Shown one piece after another: positions 8,291 to 15,780 of a stretch of 64,000 nucleotides of DNA. The stretch is from an uncultured Alphaproteobacteria bacterium (GTDB taxonomy: Bacteria > Pseudomonadota > Alphaproteobacteria > RF32 > CAG-239), in contig CAKQTH010000004.1 of NCBI GenBank assembly GCA_934276635.1, positions 1-64,000 of the forward strand, in the 5' to 3' direction. Within the stretch, counting starts at the first letter, position 1. Each line of letters opens with the position of its first letter. The notes beneath the pieces were generated by a model. It was not told where the DNA came from. It saw only the letters and a program-made list of their open reading frames with translations, and ran no database searches. The position numbers were made by a program, and so were the translations under genes.

Positions 8291-8369
8291 TTTCGAAAAA
8301 ACAAACCGAATAGTTGACATTTTTATTTTTTATCCCTATGCTGTCAGCAAAGGAGAAAACCATGAGAAA
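8291..8369 (+). repeat. duplicated promoter/leader cassette, copy 1
   Basis: This block of about 75 bp is nearly identical to 9251-9329 and covers the promoter, leader, ribosome site and first codons. It puts the same control signals before two unrelated secreted-protein genes. Confidence 0.8.
8314..8342 (+). promoter_or_regulatory. promoter of the first secreted-protein gene
   Basis: TTGACA (8314-8319), a 17-bp T-rich spacer, then TATGCT (8337-8342). The AAAGGAG ribosome site follows about 10 bases later. The same promoter occurs at 9274-9302. Confidence 0.7.
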
Positions 8370-8799
8370 ATTGATGTTTTTTTTGGCGGTATACTGCATA
8401 ATTTCACCATCTTTCAGCCAAGAAACCAACCTTTTCAATCATTCTCAAAATCATATTGCCCAAATCCTAAAAAAATGCGACAAACATACAGAAAATTCTT
8501 TATCTGATGAAGAAATTAAAAATACAAGCATACAAGAAATAAAATGCAAGAAAAAAGCCATAATTGAAGAGCTTCATCACATAATGCCGGAAGAATATCG
8601 CGAATCTGCGATAAAAGCTCTTAACAATTATGAGCAGTCATATATTATGCTATATAATACAATTACAAATAATAACAATTATTGTAATAATGAATTCGGA
8701 TGCGGGACAATGGGACAAGCAATGCCCTATATCCTTTTCAATCAGGAACTTTCCCGCCTGCTGGAATATACAATCCAGAGACAAGATGGCACATTCTGA
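8362..8799 (+). CDS. secreted protein, possibly LprI/DUF1311-like
   Basis: A 145-aa protein beginning with a clear signal peptide (MRKLMFFLAVYCIISPSFS, cleavage near residue 19). The rest is polar with five Cys, and has an ordered helical part ending in GCGTMGQAMPYILFNQE. That weakly recalls the lysozyme-inhibitor LprI-type (DUF1311) domain, where a C...GGT segment precedes a helix. This assignment is a guess. ATG 8362 follows AAAGGAG; an in-frame ATG 48 bases upstream lies inside the promoter and is rejected. Confidence 0.55.
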   Translation: MRKLMFFLAVYCIISPSFSQETNLFNHSQNHIAQILKKCDKHTENSLSDEEIKNTSIQEIKCKKKAIIEELHHIMPEEYRESAIKALNNYEQSYIMLYNTITNNNNYCNNEFGCGTMGQAMPYILFNQELSRLLEYTIQRQDGTF

Positions 8800-8802
8800 A
8801 AC

Positions 8803-9160
8803 CTAATGCTTGGAATTTAAGAGTCTTAATACTTTACTTTTTTCATCATCGTCGGTCTGTGAAATCGCTACATAATCTCCAAATGCTTTTTTAACACACC
8901 CGTACGAATAGCTCCGTTAAGATCACAATCTTTAATCATATCATCTGGGAACACACCTAACTTGTAAGCCGCATTTGAGGATAACCCCTTATAATTTCCC
9001 TGTCCGGCAAAGGTTGTACGAACATTGGCGGCAATGGTTGAAATTTGGTCAACCAGTTTGTTTGCCTTATATTTTGCCATAGCTTTGGGATATACGGCAA
9101 TACCGGCGACAAACAAAACACCGACAATCGCCAAACATGCTTTATTAAAAAGTTTGATAT
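8803..9160 (-). pseudogene. decayed PilS-type pilin gene
   Basis: Minus-strand translation resembles the two intact pilins of this window: AIVGVLFVAGIAVYPKAMAKYKANK, then GQGNYKGLSSNAAYKLG. The start codon, leader and GRSMIEMLG processing site are missing. The frame breaks at the A-run at 8887-8892: one frame ends at TAG 8870, while the next recovers the pilin-like AFGDYVAI and runs to TAG 8803. The pilin C-terminal domain is absent. At its upstream side it joins a hairpin element (9150-9230) that also occurs near the intact pilin at 11.1-11.7 kb, which suggests a duplicated pilin unit that later lost its 5' end. Confidence 0.75.
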
Positions 9161-9240
9161 TTGCGGCGAATAGAAACAAAAATAGGTGTGGTGGAAATTT
9201 AAACATGCATACTGATACATGAATTTCCACTTTTTCCTGC
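9150..9240 (-). repeat. hairpin repeat element, copy 1
   Basis: A perfect 9-bp stem GTGGAAATT/AATTTCCAC (9191-9199, 9222-9230) encloses ATGCAT and ATACATG. The flanks AAAAAGTTTGAT and GCGAACTT also occur around a similar hairpin at 11876-11997. Stem bases differ between the two copies but pairing is kept. It is fused to the pilin pseudogene. Confidence 0.45.
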
Positions 9241-9250
9241 GAACTTGATA

Positions 9251-9329
9251 TTTCTAAAAAACAAACTGAATAGTTGACATTTTTATTTTTTATCCCTATG
9301 CTGTCAGCAAAGGAGATAATCATGAGAAA
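9251..9329 (+). repeat. duplicated promoter/leader cassette, copy 2
   Basis: This is the second copy of the block at 8291-8369, exactly 960 bp away. It is identical across the promoter and AAAGGAGA, with a few changes at its edges. Confidence 0.8.
9274..9302 (+). promoter_or_regulatory. promoter of the second secreted-protein gene
   Basis: TTGACA (9274-9279), 17 bp, TATGCT (9297-9302), identical to the copy at 8314-8342. Confidence 0.7.
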
Positions 9330-9756
9330 ATTTTTTACCGCTTTAGTTTTACTGCTTATTTGTTTTGATCCCGCAAATTCATCTGCTGAAGATGTGGAAA
9401 AATTTGTAAATCCTGTTTTTTATAAAACAATGAAACCTTTTTCAAACAATTCTTGGAAAACTCAAATCACTCCGACTCAAATTATTGAGACAAATATAGA
9501 GGATTATTCCGTAAAATATGACTGCAAATTGTTAAAAAACACAAAAATTATGGTAGAAATGCTCTGCAGCTATTACAATCCTTTGGTTGAAGACACTGTT
9601 GAAGACATTATTGCATATGTTATTCAAAAACCGCACGATGATCCTGATTTTTGGAAAAATTATATTCTGATTGAAAGAAGAAGTAAATCAAAAGGAGAAG
9701 ACCATTGGTCAAGTTATGAACATTTAGTAATTGCATTGGACGCTTCAAAGAAATAA
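9322..9756 (+). CDS. secreted protein, unknown
   Basis: A 144-aa protein with a signal peptide (MRKFFTALVLLLICFDPANS). The mature part is small and polar with a Cys pair (YDCK, MLCSYY), probably a periplasmic or extracellular fold. No family recognised. Beyond the first few residues it is not similar to the 8362-8799 product, although both carry the same promoter cassette. ATG 9322 follows AAAGGAG. Confidence 0.6.
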   Translation: MRKFFTALVLLLICFDPANSSAEDVEKFVNPVFYKTMKPFSNNSWKTQITPTQIIETNIEDYSVKYDCKLLKNTKIMVEMLCSYYNPLVEDTVEDIIAYVIQKPHDDPDFWKNYILIERRSKSKGEDHWSSYEHLVIALDASKK

Positions 9757-9822
9757 AGCGCCCAATACAAGAAATTAGATGCTATCATCTATACCGGTAT
9801 TAGATCCTCGTCTTACAGATAG

Positions 9823-10920
9823 TTATCTTTTCCATTCTGTAATAGCTTTAATTTTGTTCTCAATTCGTTTGTTTCTATCTTCTGAAACATCTTTCCTATG
9901 TACATTTTTTTGTATACCTGGCAAATCTCGTTCTTTTATAGCTTTATGTAAATTTGGCCATTTATCACTGTTTACATTTCCGGTGTTATAACATATATCA
10001 ATAAGAACCTCTTGCAAACCTTGGGGAAAATCTTCAAATTCAGGAAATGTTTTTTGCAGTTGTTTAATATTTCTTTCGAGATGTTCATTTAAATATCTAT
10101 CTATATCTTCCTGTTTTATTTTCAAATCTGCTTTGTCTTTATAATAATTAGCACCATATTTTTGCCCGTACTTATTATTTCTCTTCATTTCTTGAAATTT
10201 TTTATATATCTGCGATTTTTCCTCTTTTGTTGCATCTCTTAAATCTTTTTGCCAATTAATATTATAAAAACTTTCTTCATCATCTACCTTTTTTCCAACT
10301 CCGGTTGTAATATTTCCTTTGGGATCTAAATAAGCAAATTCTTTTGAGTTTTCATATTTTTTTAAATCCTCCTTCATATTTTTAATAAGCTCTTTTTTTC
10401 GTTCATGCCAATGCGATATACTATTATCATCTTTATTTATATTTATGCCGTTAAGCGTTTTTTTCTTTCTTTCAATAATAGCTAATTTCTCTCGTACTCT
10501 TCTATTAATTTGTCTAAGAGTTTGTCCTGACGGGTTTATTCTGCCATCAAGCATTAAATTATTATCTCTTTGGAAATTTATTATTCCGTCCAACATTTTT
10601 TGATTCGGAATTGTCGAGATATCATCATTATAATAGCCGGTTCGATTAAGCCCGTATTTTACCTTGGCCGTATCCTGCGGATTTGCATAACCGCTCGAAA
10701 CACTCTCGCTCAACTTCAGTCCTTCATTGCTTTTGGCCTCTTCTCTTGCCTCCTCAAACGCTGATTTTTCTTCTTTATCCTCTACCGTTGAAAATCCCTC
10801 CCAATCATTTTCTGATTTATTCTCAGATTCTTCCGGAATCTCATCATCTGATTTTGAGAATATATTTTCTTCTTCATCTTCATCGGAATCCGAAAACAAG
10901 CCTTTTAATAAATTTATCAT
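9823..10920 (-). CDS. GH24-type lysozyme with peptidoglycan-binding domain, no signal peptide
   Basis: A 365-aa muramidase-like protein. Residues 1-85 are acidic and disordered. A PG_binding_1-like repeat follows (about 90-150: KYGLNRTGYYNDD...MLDGIINFQRDNNL). The C-terminal 180 residues resemble T4/phage-type lysozyme. The E-8X-D-5X-T catalytic pattern is kept, with Glu in KKYENSK, Asp in YLDPKG and Thr in NITTGVG. An arginine/asparagine-rich helix with the family's CYNTG motif is also present. There is no signal peptide, so export would need a holin, lysis or a secretion system. It may be a captured phage endolysin or an anti-bacterial effector. ATG 10920 follows AAAGGAG. Its leader carries an intrinsic terminator. 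Confidence 0.75.
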   Translation of the reverse strand: MINLLKGLFSDSDEDEEENIFSKSDDEIPEESENKSENDWEGFSTVEDKEEKSAFEEAREEAKSNEGLKLSESVSSGYANPQDTAKVKYGLNRTGYYNDDISTIPNQKMLDGIINFQRDNNLMLDGRINPSGQTLRQINRRVREKLAIIERKKKTLNGININKDDNSISHWHERKKELIKNMKEDLKKYENSKEFAYLDPKGNITTGVGKKVDDEESFYNINWQKDLRDATKEEKSQIYKKFQEMKRNNKYGQKYGANYYKDKADLKIKQEDIDRYLNEHLERNIKQLQKTFPEFEDFPQGLQEVLIDICYNTGNVNSDKWPNLHKAIKERDLPGIQKNVHRKDVSEDRNKRIENKIKAITEWKR

Positions 10921-10951
10921 TGTTAATCTCCTTTAATTGTAATTTAAAAAC

Positions 10952-11028
10952 AAAAAAACCGCGGAAAACCACGGTTTAGATACTAACGGAATTTATGATG
11001 CGGACGCACCAATTCCCCGTTACTTATG
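10952..11028 (-). ncRNA. structured leader or small RNA ending in a terminator, upstream of the lysozyme
   Basis: Downstream of the promoter at 11060-11032, the minus-strand RNA folds into a long stem (AACGG.GGAATT with AATTCC.GTT, 11022-10982). The stem is capped by GGTGC-GTCC-GCATC. A terminator follows: AACCGTGG/CCGCGGTT (10976-10957) with loop TTTT and seven T. The lysozyme start is only about 30 bases further on. It could be an attenuator or a free ~75-nt RNA. Confidence 0.5.
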
Positions 11029-11031
11029 CGT

Positions 11032-11060
11032 TGTATAACATATTTTTAAGCAAAAGTCAA
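11032..11060 (-). promoter_or_regulatory. promoter of the lysozyme leader
   Basis: Minus-strand TTGACT (11060-11055) and TATACA (11037-11032) with exactly 17 bp between them. Confidence 0.65.
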
Positions 11061-11108
11061 GGATTTTATTCCTATTTTTGAAAAATGTCTTTTGTTAAGA
11101 TATCTAAA

Positions 11109-11675
11109 TCACTTAAAGAAAAGAACTGTATTATAGTCATTTTTACCTTCTGTTCCGGTACATAATTCACTAATCATTGAGACAGTCTTTCCCTGTAACA
11201 CAGATGGTGGACAAATCCCATTATCACAACCTTCAGCACCACCCGAAATTCCCAAAAATCCAGCCGACGAACCCCAATCTGTCGTGACAATTGCTGTACA
11301 GGCGTCTTTAGATAGACCAAGCAACTCCATAGCAAAAGAATACTGATCAGGTGCAGAATACACATTAACGAGACCACCAAGTGCATGTAATGGGCCTATA
11401 GCATCAATGTCTTTTGTCATTTCATCTGGGAAAGCGCCCAAATTATATGGAACATCATAAGAATCCATACCTTTATAATCTCCTTGTCCCGCAAATGCTG
11501 TTTTTATATTAGCTACAACTGTTGAAATTTGTTCCACAACTTTATTTGTTTTGTATTTTGCCATAGCTTTTGAATAGCCTGCAATACCAGCAACGGACAG
11601 GACGCCGACAATAGCTAAAACGCCGAGCATTTCAATCATTGAACGGCCGGATTGGTTGGAAATATAGTTTTTCAT
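11109..11675 (-). CDS. type IVb pilin, PilS-like
   Basis: A 188-aa prepilin with a short leader ending in Gly, then RSMIEML. Prepilin peptidase would cut after the Gly, leaving Glu at mature position 5, and a 25-residue hydrophobic helix (GVLAIVGVLSVAGIAGYSKA) follows. The globular part shows PilS-family features: a pair of Cys near the C-terminus, LSKDACTAIV and DWGSSAGF. It closely resembles the pilin at 47225-47815, so both are likely substrates of the pilus machine at 36.9-47.2 kb. ATG 11675 follows GAGGGGAG. Upstream there is a -35-like CCTTGACA (11791-11784) shared with the other pilin. Confidence 0.85.
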   Translation of the reverse strand: MKNYISNQSGRSMIEMLGVLAIVGVLSVAGIAGYSKAMAKYKTNKVVEQISTVVANIKTAFAGQGDYKGMDSYDVPYNLGAFPDEMTKDIDAIGPLHALGGLVNVYSAPDQYSFAMELLGLSKDACTAIVTTDWGSSAGFLGISGGAEGCDNGICPPSVLQGKTVSMISELCTGTEGKNDYNTVLFFK

Positions 11676-11810
11676 AATAACACTCCCCTCATATAACAAT
11701 TTGATATAACTTAATTATATATTGAAATATTTATATATGCAATACTGACTTTAGTCATAATCAGTTTTCCCATCTCGGCAGTTGTCAAGGATTTCTTGCC
11801 ATGTACAAAA

Positions 11811-11835
11811 AAAGAGGTATTTTTTCAACCTCTTT
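11811..11835 (-). terminator. intrinsic terminator upstream of the pilin
   Basis: An 8-bp stem AAAGAGGT/ACCTCTTT ends in seven T on the minus strand (11813-11807). It closes whatever is transcribed from 12.05 kb, before the pilin promoter region. Confidence 0.65.
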
Positions 11836-11875
11836 CTGTGATTACTTTTTTTGCGATTAGTCGCTCTGCCATATA

Positions 11876-11997
11876 AAAAGTTTGATTTTTTGTGCAGATG
11901 AAGGTGAAAGTCAGCTGGTAAAAATTTTAGTGTACACATCAGTACATGAATTTTTGCCATGCTGCCCCTTTCGCCTTCAGATGTGTGAAAAAGCGAA
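11876..11997 (-). repeat. hairpin repeat element, copy 2
   Basis: A long imperfect inverted repeat: GGTAAAAATT/AATTTTTGCC (11917-11926, 11949-11958) extends outward through CAGC/GCTG pairing to GAAGGTGAAAG/CTTTCGCCTTC. It shares sequence with 9150-9240 (AAAAAGTTTGAT, CAGTACATGAATTT, GCGAACTT). A 69-codon frame crosses it and the downstream terminator; I do not call it coding. The 11700-12087 interval otherwise holds the pilin promoter region and two terminators. Confidence 0.45.
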
Positions 11998-12052
11998 CTT
12001 TTATCAAACTCACCATTGTGAGTTCGTCTTTCCCTCTCGGGCTTCCATCAAT

Positions 12053-12085
12053 TAAAAAAAGCCCCTAAAAAGGAGCTCTTTTTTA
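12053..12085. terminator. terminator after tRNA-Arg
   Basis: AAAAAAAGCCCCT/AGGAGCTCTTTTTT forms a hairpin with T-runs on both strands, directly after the tRNA on the minus strand. Confidence 0.7.
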
Positions 12086-12087
12086 AT

Positions 12088-12164
12088 TGGCGCGCCCGGC
12101 GGGATTCGAACTCACAACCTTCTGATCCGTAGTCAGATGCTCTATCCAATTGAGCTACGGGCGC
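12088..12164 (-). tRNA. tRNA-Arg(ACG)
   Basis: This is a full cloverleaf on the minus strand. The acceptor is GCGCCCG/CGGGCGC, the D-stem GCTC/GAGC, and the anticodon stem TCTGA/TCAGA carries loop CTACGGA, anticodon ACG. The T-loop is TTCGAAT. CCA is encoded. The T-stem contains one A-C mismatch (GTGAG with CCCGC). Confidence 0.95.
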
Positions 12165-12313
12165 ATCGCATTACCGCCTTAATAGCTCAATTTATTTTTT
12201 TTTGCAAGCCCTATTTTGCATTTTTTTTATTATTTTGCAAAAAATCTGCAAATTTTATTGACTTTGACAAAAATACGAGCTATTTTGTCACTATAAAGTA
12301 ATTTTTAATTTCC

Positions 12314-12760
12314 ATGATTATGAACGCAACATTTAGTCTGGGCGGTCTTGCCGTCTTCCTTCTTGTATCCGTGTTCTTCACCTTGAAAAATCTTGCTGAA
12401 GAACTTGCTCTGAGAACCGACATCGGCGTTGAACAAAGCACATTTTTGTTTCATCTGTACCATCATCTAACCTATATCGGGTTGTTGGCACTGTTTATTT
12501 TCCCTCCCGTAAGCATCACTGCTGCCGGATGGAACGTCATGATTGCAATCGGTTTGCTGGTCGTCAATTATCTTTTGATTGACATTGTTATTTGGAAAGT
12601 GTGGCTTTTTCTTATTTTTTGGTTCGATTCGCTTGCGAATCCATACGGAAAAGTTACGGCAAAGTTATTAGGTATTCCCGATGATGATCTTGAGGATTGG
12701 TCCGAATACTATTGCGACAAGTACAAAAACAGAGAACCTTGCGATAACGGTTTCTATTAA
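12314..12760 (+). CDS. membrane protein, unknown
   Basis: A 148-aa protein with three or four membrane helices (about residues 6-25, 52-70 and 74-107) and an acidic, Cys-containing C-terminal tail (DDDLEDWSEYYCDKY). No family recognised. The start is uncertain: ATG 12314 and ATG 12320 both lack a clear Shine-Dalgarno. A candidate promoter upstream is TTGACT, 17 bp, TATTTT. A strong terminator follows, consistent with a single-gene unit. Confidence 0.6.
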   Translation: MIMNATFSLGGLAVFLLVSVFFTLKNLAEELALRTDIGVEQSTFLFHLYHHLTYIGLLALFIFPPVSITAAGWNVMIAIGLLVVNYLLIDIVIWKVWLFLIFWFDSLANPYGKVTAKLLGIPDDDLEDWSEYYCDKYKNREPCDNGFY

Positions 12761-12767
12761 AAAATCT

Positions 12768-12804
12768 AAAACCTCGCGGCTTTCCGGCTCCGAGGTTTTA
12801 TTTT
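12768..12804 (+). terminator. terminator after the 12.3-kb membrane protein gene
   Basis: Perfect 8-bp stem AAACCTCG/CGAGGTTT followed by TTATTTT. Confidence 0.7.
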
Positions 12805-12823
12805 GCCTGCATTGCAAGCGCAC

Positions 12824-12857
12824 AAAAAAAAAGACGCTTTTTCAAGCGCCTTTTTTG
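12824..12857 (-). terminator. terminator of the 905-aa protein gene
   Basis: GCGCTT/AAGCGT hairpin with a run of T on the minus strand, just after the stop codon of the leftward gene. Confidence 0.6.
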
Positions 12858-12870
12858 TTTTTTCAAGAAT

Positions 12871-15588
12871 TTATCTTGTTCTTTGTTTTACAAAAACCCC
12901 GGGATGTTTGCCTAAACCACTGTGATTTTTATCAGCAAGCAGCTGAGACGGAGTTCTTGCCGTATTTCCGTGGTCTCTTGCTCCGAGAGTAGACTTAATC
13001 ACTCTCTTTTCTTCTTTTTCTTCAGCAGGAACCGGCTGTTCTTCTTCAACCGAAGTTTCTTCCGATTCATCAGACTGAGGTTCTGCATCAACTACATCTT
13101 CATCAATGCAGTCTTCATCAGTACCAGAGCATTCAATCTCGGCAACAACAATCGGTTCATCTTTTGGTTCGGCTTCCGGAACAGGTGCCGCTTGAACCGC
13201 AGGCTCCGCCTTAACTTCTTCGGCAACATCTTCCGCACACGGGCTATAATTTGAAGTCGTGCTTTCGCATTCAATGTTGTTGAACAGTCTCTGTGAACAA
13301 ATTCCACGATATTCGCCTTCGCCAATCCATTCACCAATGGTCTTATCTTGGTCAATATTATAGTTTTTGGTTGCATATTCGGCAATTTTGGCAATCTTCT
13401 CTTCTGTCATATCGCCACAATCACCGCCGCTCAAAAATCTCCAAGCTTCAGTTGCCTGAGAAGTTTTCATATCGCACATACGACGAACCAACAAATATGC
13501 CAACTGCGAATCGGAATATCCGTTCAAAGATTCGTACTTGTCCTGCAATCCCATTTCTTTAACACGGGCAAGCAACGCAGCATATTTTTCTTTTTCATCG
13601 CCTTCACCGCGCAATAACATAATTGTTGACTGATCAAGACGATGGTCGCTGTGAGCATTCGGATGCGCCGGAACAAATTCTTCGGCCGCAGCTTCATGAT
13701 TTTCACCCTCAACGACTGCGGAAGATGCTTGTGCATCTTGATCTTCCGGCTGATGAACTTCATACTCGCCGCCATTCGTAACGCCGTTGTCGCTGATAAC
13801 ATTTTCGTTCAGAGCTTCTGTTGTGGCAACGGATTTGCTCAAACCGATCATTGCACCGGCAGAAACCACCAAGCCGAGCCAGAATTGTTTTCTACAGGAA
13901 GAAAGTTCTTTTTTCGCAGCTTCCATAGCTTTTGCGTCATCGGAATTTTCTTTTTTAAGTTTGTTTACAACCTTTTTTGCGGCTTTCAAATTTGCAATCT
14001 GCGTAGACAGAGAACCGGCAACAACACCTGCACGCGCAATTCCTCTCTTTACCGCAGTCTGAGCCACAAGTTCAGACCCCGGAAGGAACAGGCTTGCACC
14101 GCCGATAAGGCCTGCGGCAATACCGGCCGAGATTGCGCCGTATTTAGCTCTGCGCAAATATTTTTCGTCGTTTTTCAACTCTTCACGAGCAGATTTCCAT
14201 GCGTTTTTGAAAGACGGAACATCTTGCTTGTTTTCTTTTGCCTCGCGGCGGATTTTGTTTGCTTTTGCAATAATCGGGAATACATAGTTTCCGGCAGCGG
14301 AATATGCGGAATATCCGGCAATTACCGCAGCAACCGGCCATGTTCCGGCAAGCATCGTCGTTCCGGCAACAACACCGGCAGAGGCTGCCAAATTAGCAAC
14401 AACACGCCATCTGTTATCTTTTACGGCCGTAGAAACAGCGTGGGCAACCTGTGCGCGTTCGCCCCACAAATCTTTTGCTTTGCCCCATACTTCTTGAGTT
14501 TTATCAAGCAAAACTTTCGCTGTCTTGCCTTTTGCAACTTTGCTGTACGCTCTTTTTGCAAAAGATTCGACATTTGTTGTGGTGTCGGCAACCGCGTTCA
14601 TAACCTGAGAAGCTTTGACTTTTGCACCTTTCAGGCTTTCTTTTAAGCTTTCGAGAGCCTTTTTGTGCTCTTCTTTTGCTTCTGCCTTAACTTCTTTTTC
14701 TTCTTTGTCTTCATAAGAAAATTCCATACCGGAAGCAACGGCAGCCGTGCGCAATTTTGCATAAACTGCGCTTATGAAATGGTCGGCCATAATCGCTTCT
14801 TTTTCGGACTTTTTCTTTGCGGCAAAGAAAGCTTCATCTTTATACGCGGCAACATATGCATCGCCGCGGGCGGATTCATAAATTACATCAACGGTTTTAG
14901 CCTTTTCTTCATCGCTGATATTTTCGCCGTTGTCATCAACAAAAGCGATGCTGTTTACAACTTCTGTCAGCTCTTTTGTTTCGGCTTTGTTGATTTTAGA
15001 AACTTTCTTTACGAAATCTTCGGTGCTCAGGTCGCCGTAAATCATTTCGTTTAAGGTGCTCATTCTCGATTCGATTTCTTCCGGAGTTTTATCCAAAAGA
15101 TTTTCCATATCATATTTTTCAGACTGAGCGGCAACAAACTTCAGCTCTTTTTCGCCTTCAATATATCCGGTCATGATAAGATATTCGGCAGGAGCAATGT
15201 CTTTTCCGTCAAGCGCATTTGCCGCAACGCTCGCACCGAGAACTTTTTTGACGGCAGATTTAATATCGTTCAAAAGTTTTTCATTGGCTTTTGCGTTTGT
15301 TCCCTCAACATCACCGGCAACGCGGGCGGATACTTTTGTTTCAAGCACGGCCAACTCTTCCAAAGACATATTTTGCAATTCTTCGGCAGAATAAGCATCT
15401 TTGGCGTCAAGAGCTCTTTCTTTGATGCTCTTGTCCATGTTTTTTGAATCGATTCGGTTTGCAAGACGCATTACAGACATAATCTCTTTGAGTTTGTCAG
15501 CATCAATATCGTGCTTTTTCAACTCTTCCGGATTGTTTTTCGCGACAACGCTTTGAAGTCTGAGCGCTTCTGCATAATTCATGACCAT
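12871..15588 (-). CDS. large Ala/Lys-rich membrane-associated protein, unknown (905 aa)
   Basis: The N-terminal half (residues 1-340) is charged and mostly helical (Ala, Glu, Lys). The centre holds Ala/Gly-rich hydrophobic segments (for example VVANLAASAGVVAGTTML, AISAGIAAGLIGGASLF and LGLVVSAGAMIGL) between basic linkers. The C-terminal third is soluble, with Cys-containing stretches and a long Glu/Pro-rich disordered region before a basic tail. No catalytic motif is visible. It shares this plan, not clear sequence identity, with the 1052-aa protein at 22.5-25.7 kb. ATG 15588 follows AGGAG at 8 nt; the frame extends further upstream without a ribosome site. Confidence 0.65.
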   Translation of the reverse strand: MVMNYAEALRLQSVVAKNNPEELKKHDIDADKLKEIMSVMRLANRIDSKNMDKSIKERALDAKDAYSAEELQNMSLEELAVLETKVSARVAGDVEGTNAKANEKLLNDIKSAVKKVLGASVAANALDGKDIAPAEYLIMTGYIEGEKELKFVAAQSEKYDMENLLDKTPEEIESRMSTLNEMIYGDLSTEDFVKKVSKINKAETKELTEVVNSIAFVDDNGENISDEEKAKTVDVIYESARGDAYVAAYKDEAFFAAKKKSEKEAIMADHFISAVYAKLRTAAVASGMEFSYEDKEEKEVKAEAKEEHKKALESLKESLKGAKVKASQVMNAVADTTTNVESFAKRAYSKVAKGKTAKVLLDKTQEVWGKAKDLWGERAQVAHAVSTAVKDNRWRVVANLAASAGVVAGTTMLAGTWPVAAVIAGYSAYSAAGNYVFPIIAKANKIRREAKENKQDVPSFKNAWKSAREELKNDEKYLRRAKYGAISAGIAAGLIGGASLFLPGSELVAQTAVKRGIARAGVVAGSLSTQIANLKAAKKVVNKLKKENSDDAKAMEAAKKELSSCRKQFWLGLVVSAGAMIGLSKSVATTEALNENVISDNGVTNGGEYEVHQPEDQDAQASSAVVEGENHEAAAEEFVPAHPNAHSDHRLDQSTIMLLRGEGDEKEKYAALLARVKEMGLQDKYESLNGYSDSQLAYLLVRRMCDMKTSQATEAWRFLSGGDCGDMTEEKIAKIAEYATKNYNIDQDKTIGEWIGEGEYRGICSQRLFNNIECESTTSNYSPCAEDVAEEVKAEPAVQAAPVPEAEPKDEPIVVAEIECSGTDEDCIDEDVVDAEPQSDESEETSVEEEQPVPAEEKEEKRVIKSTLGARDHGNTARTPSQLLADKNHSGLGKHPGVFVKQRTR

Positions 15589-15780
15589 TTTAAAAACTCC
15601 TGTATTTTGTTTAACTGTCTGGCAATATACACTATTTTTGACAACTTTGCAATACTTTTTTGTCAAAAAATCATATTTTTTTATCTATACAAAATAACTA
15701 CGGCAAAAACTTCTTGCTTTGCGGCGAAGTATACATTATAAATCGGCAAATGTAAAGCGTTTAATGATAGGCTAAATACG

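Noticed and set aside
11850..11875. tRNA-like fragment on the minus strand (GGCAGAGCGACT followed by CGCAA)
   Set aside because: It resembles a D-arm and anticodon stem start, but no acceptor stem, T-arm or TTCGA loop follows, and a terminator lies 20 bases on.
11751..11960. 69-codon open frame on the minus strand
   Set aside because: It runs straight through an intrinsic terminator and the -35 region of the pilin and coincides with the hairpin repeat. Some resemblance to the 9.2-kb frame is explained by the shared repeat.
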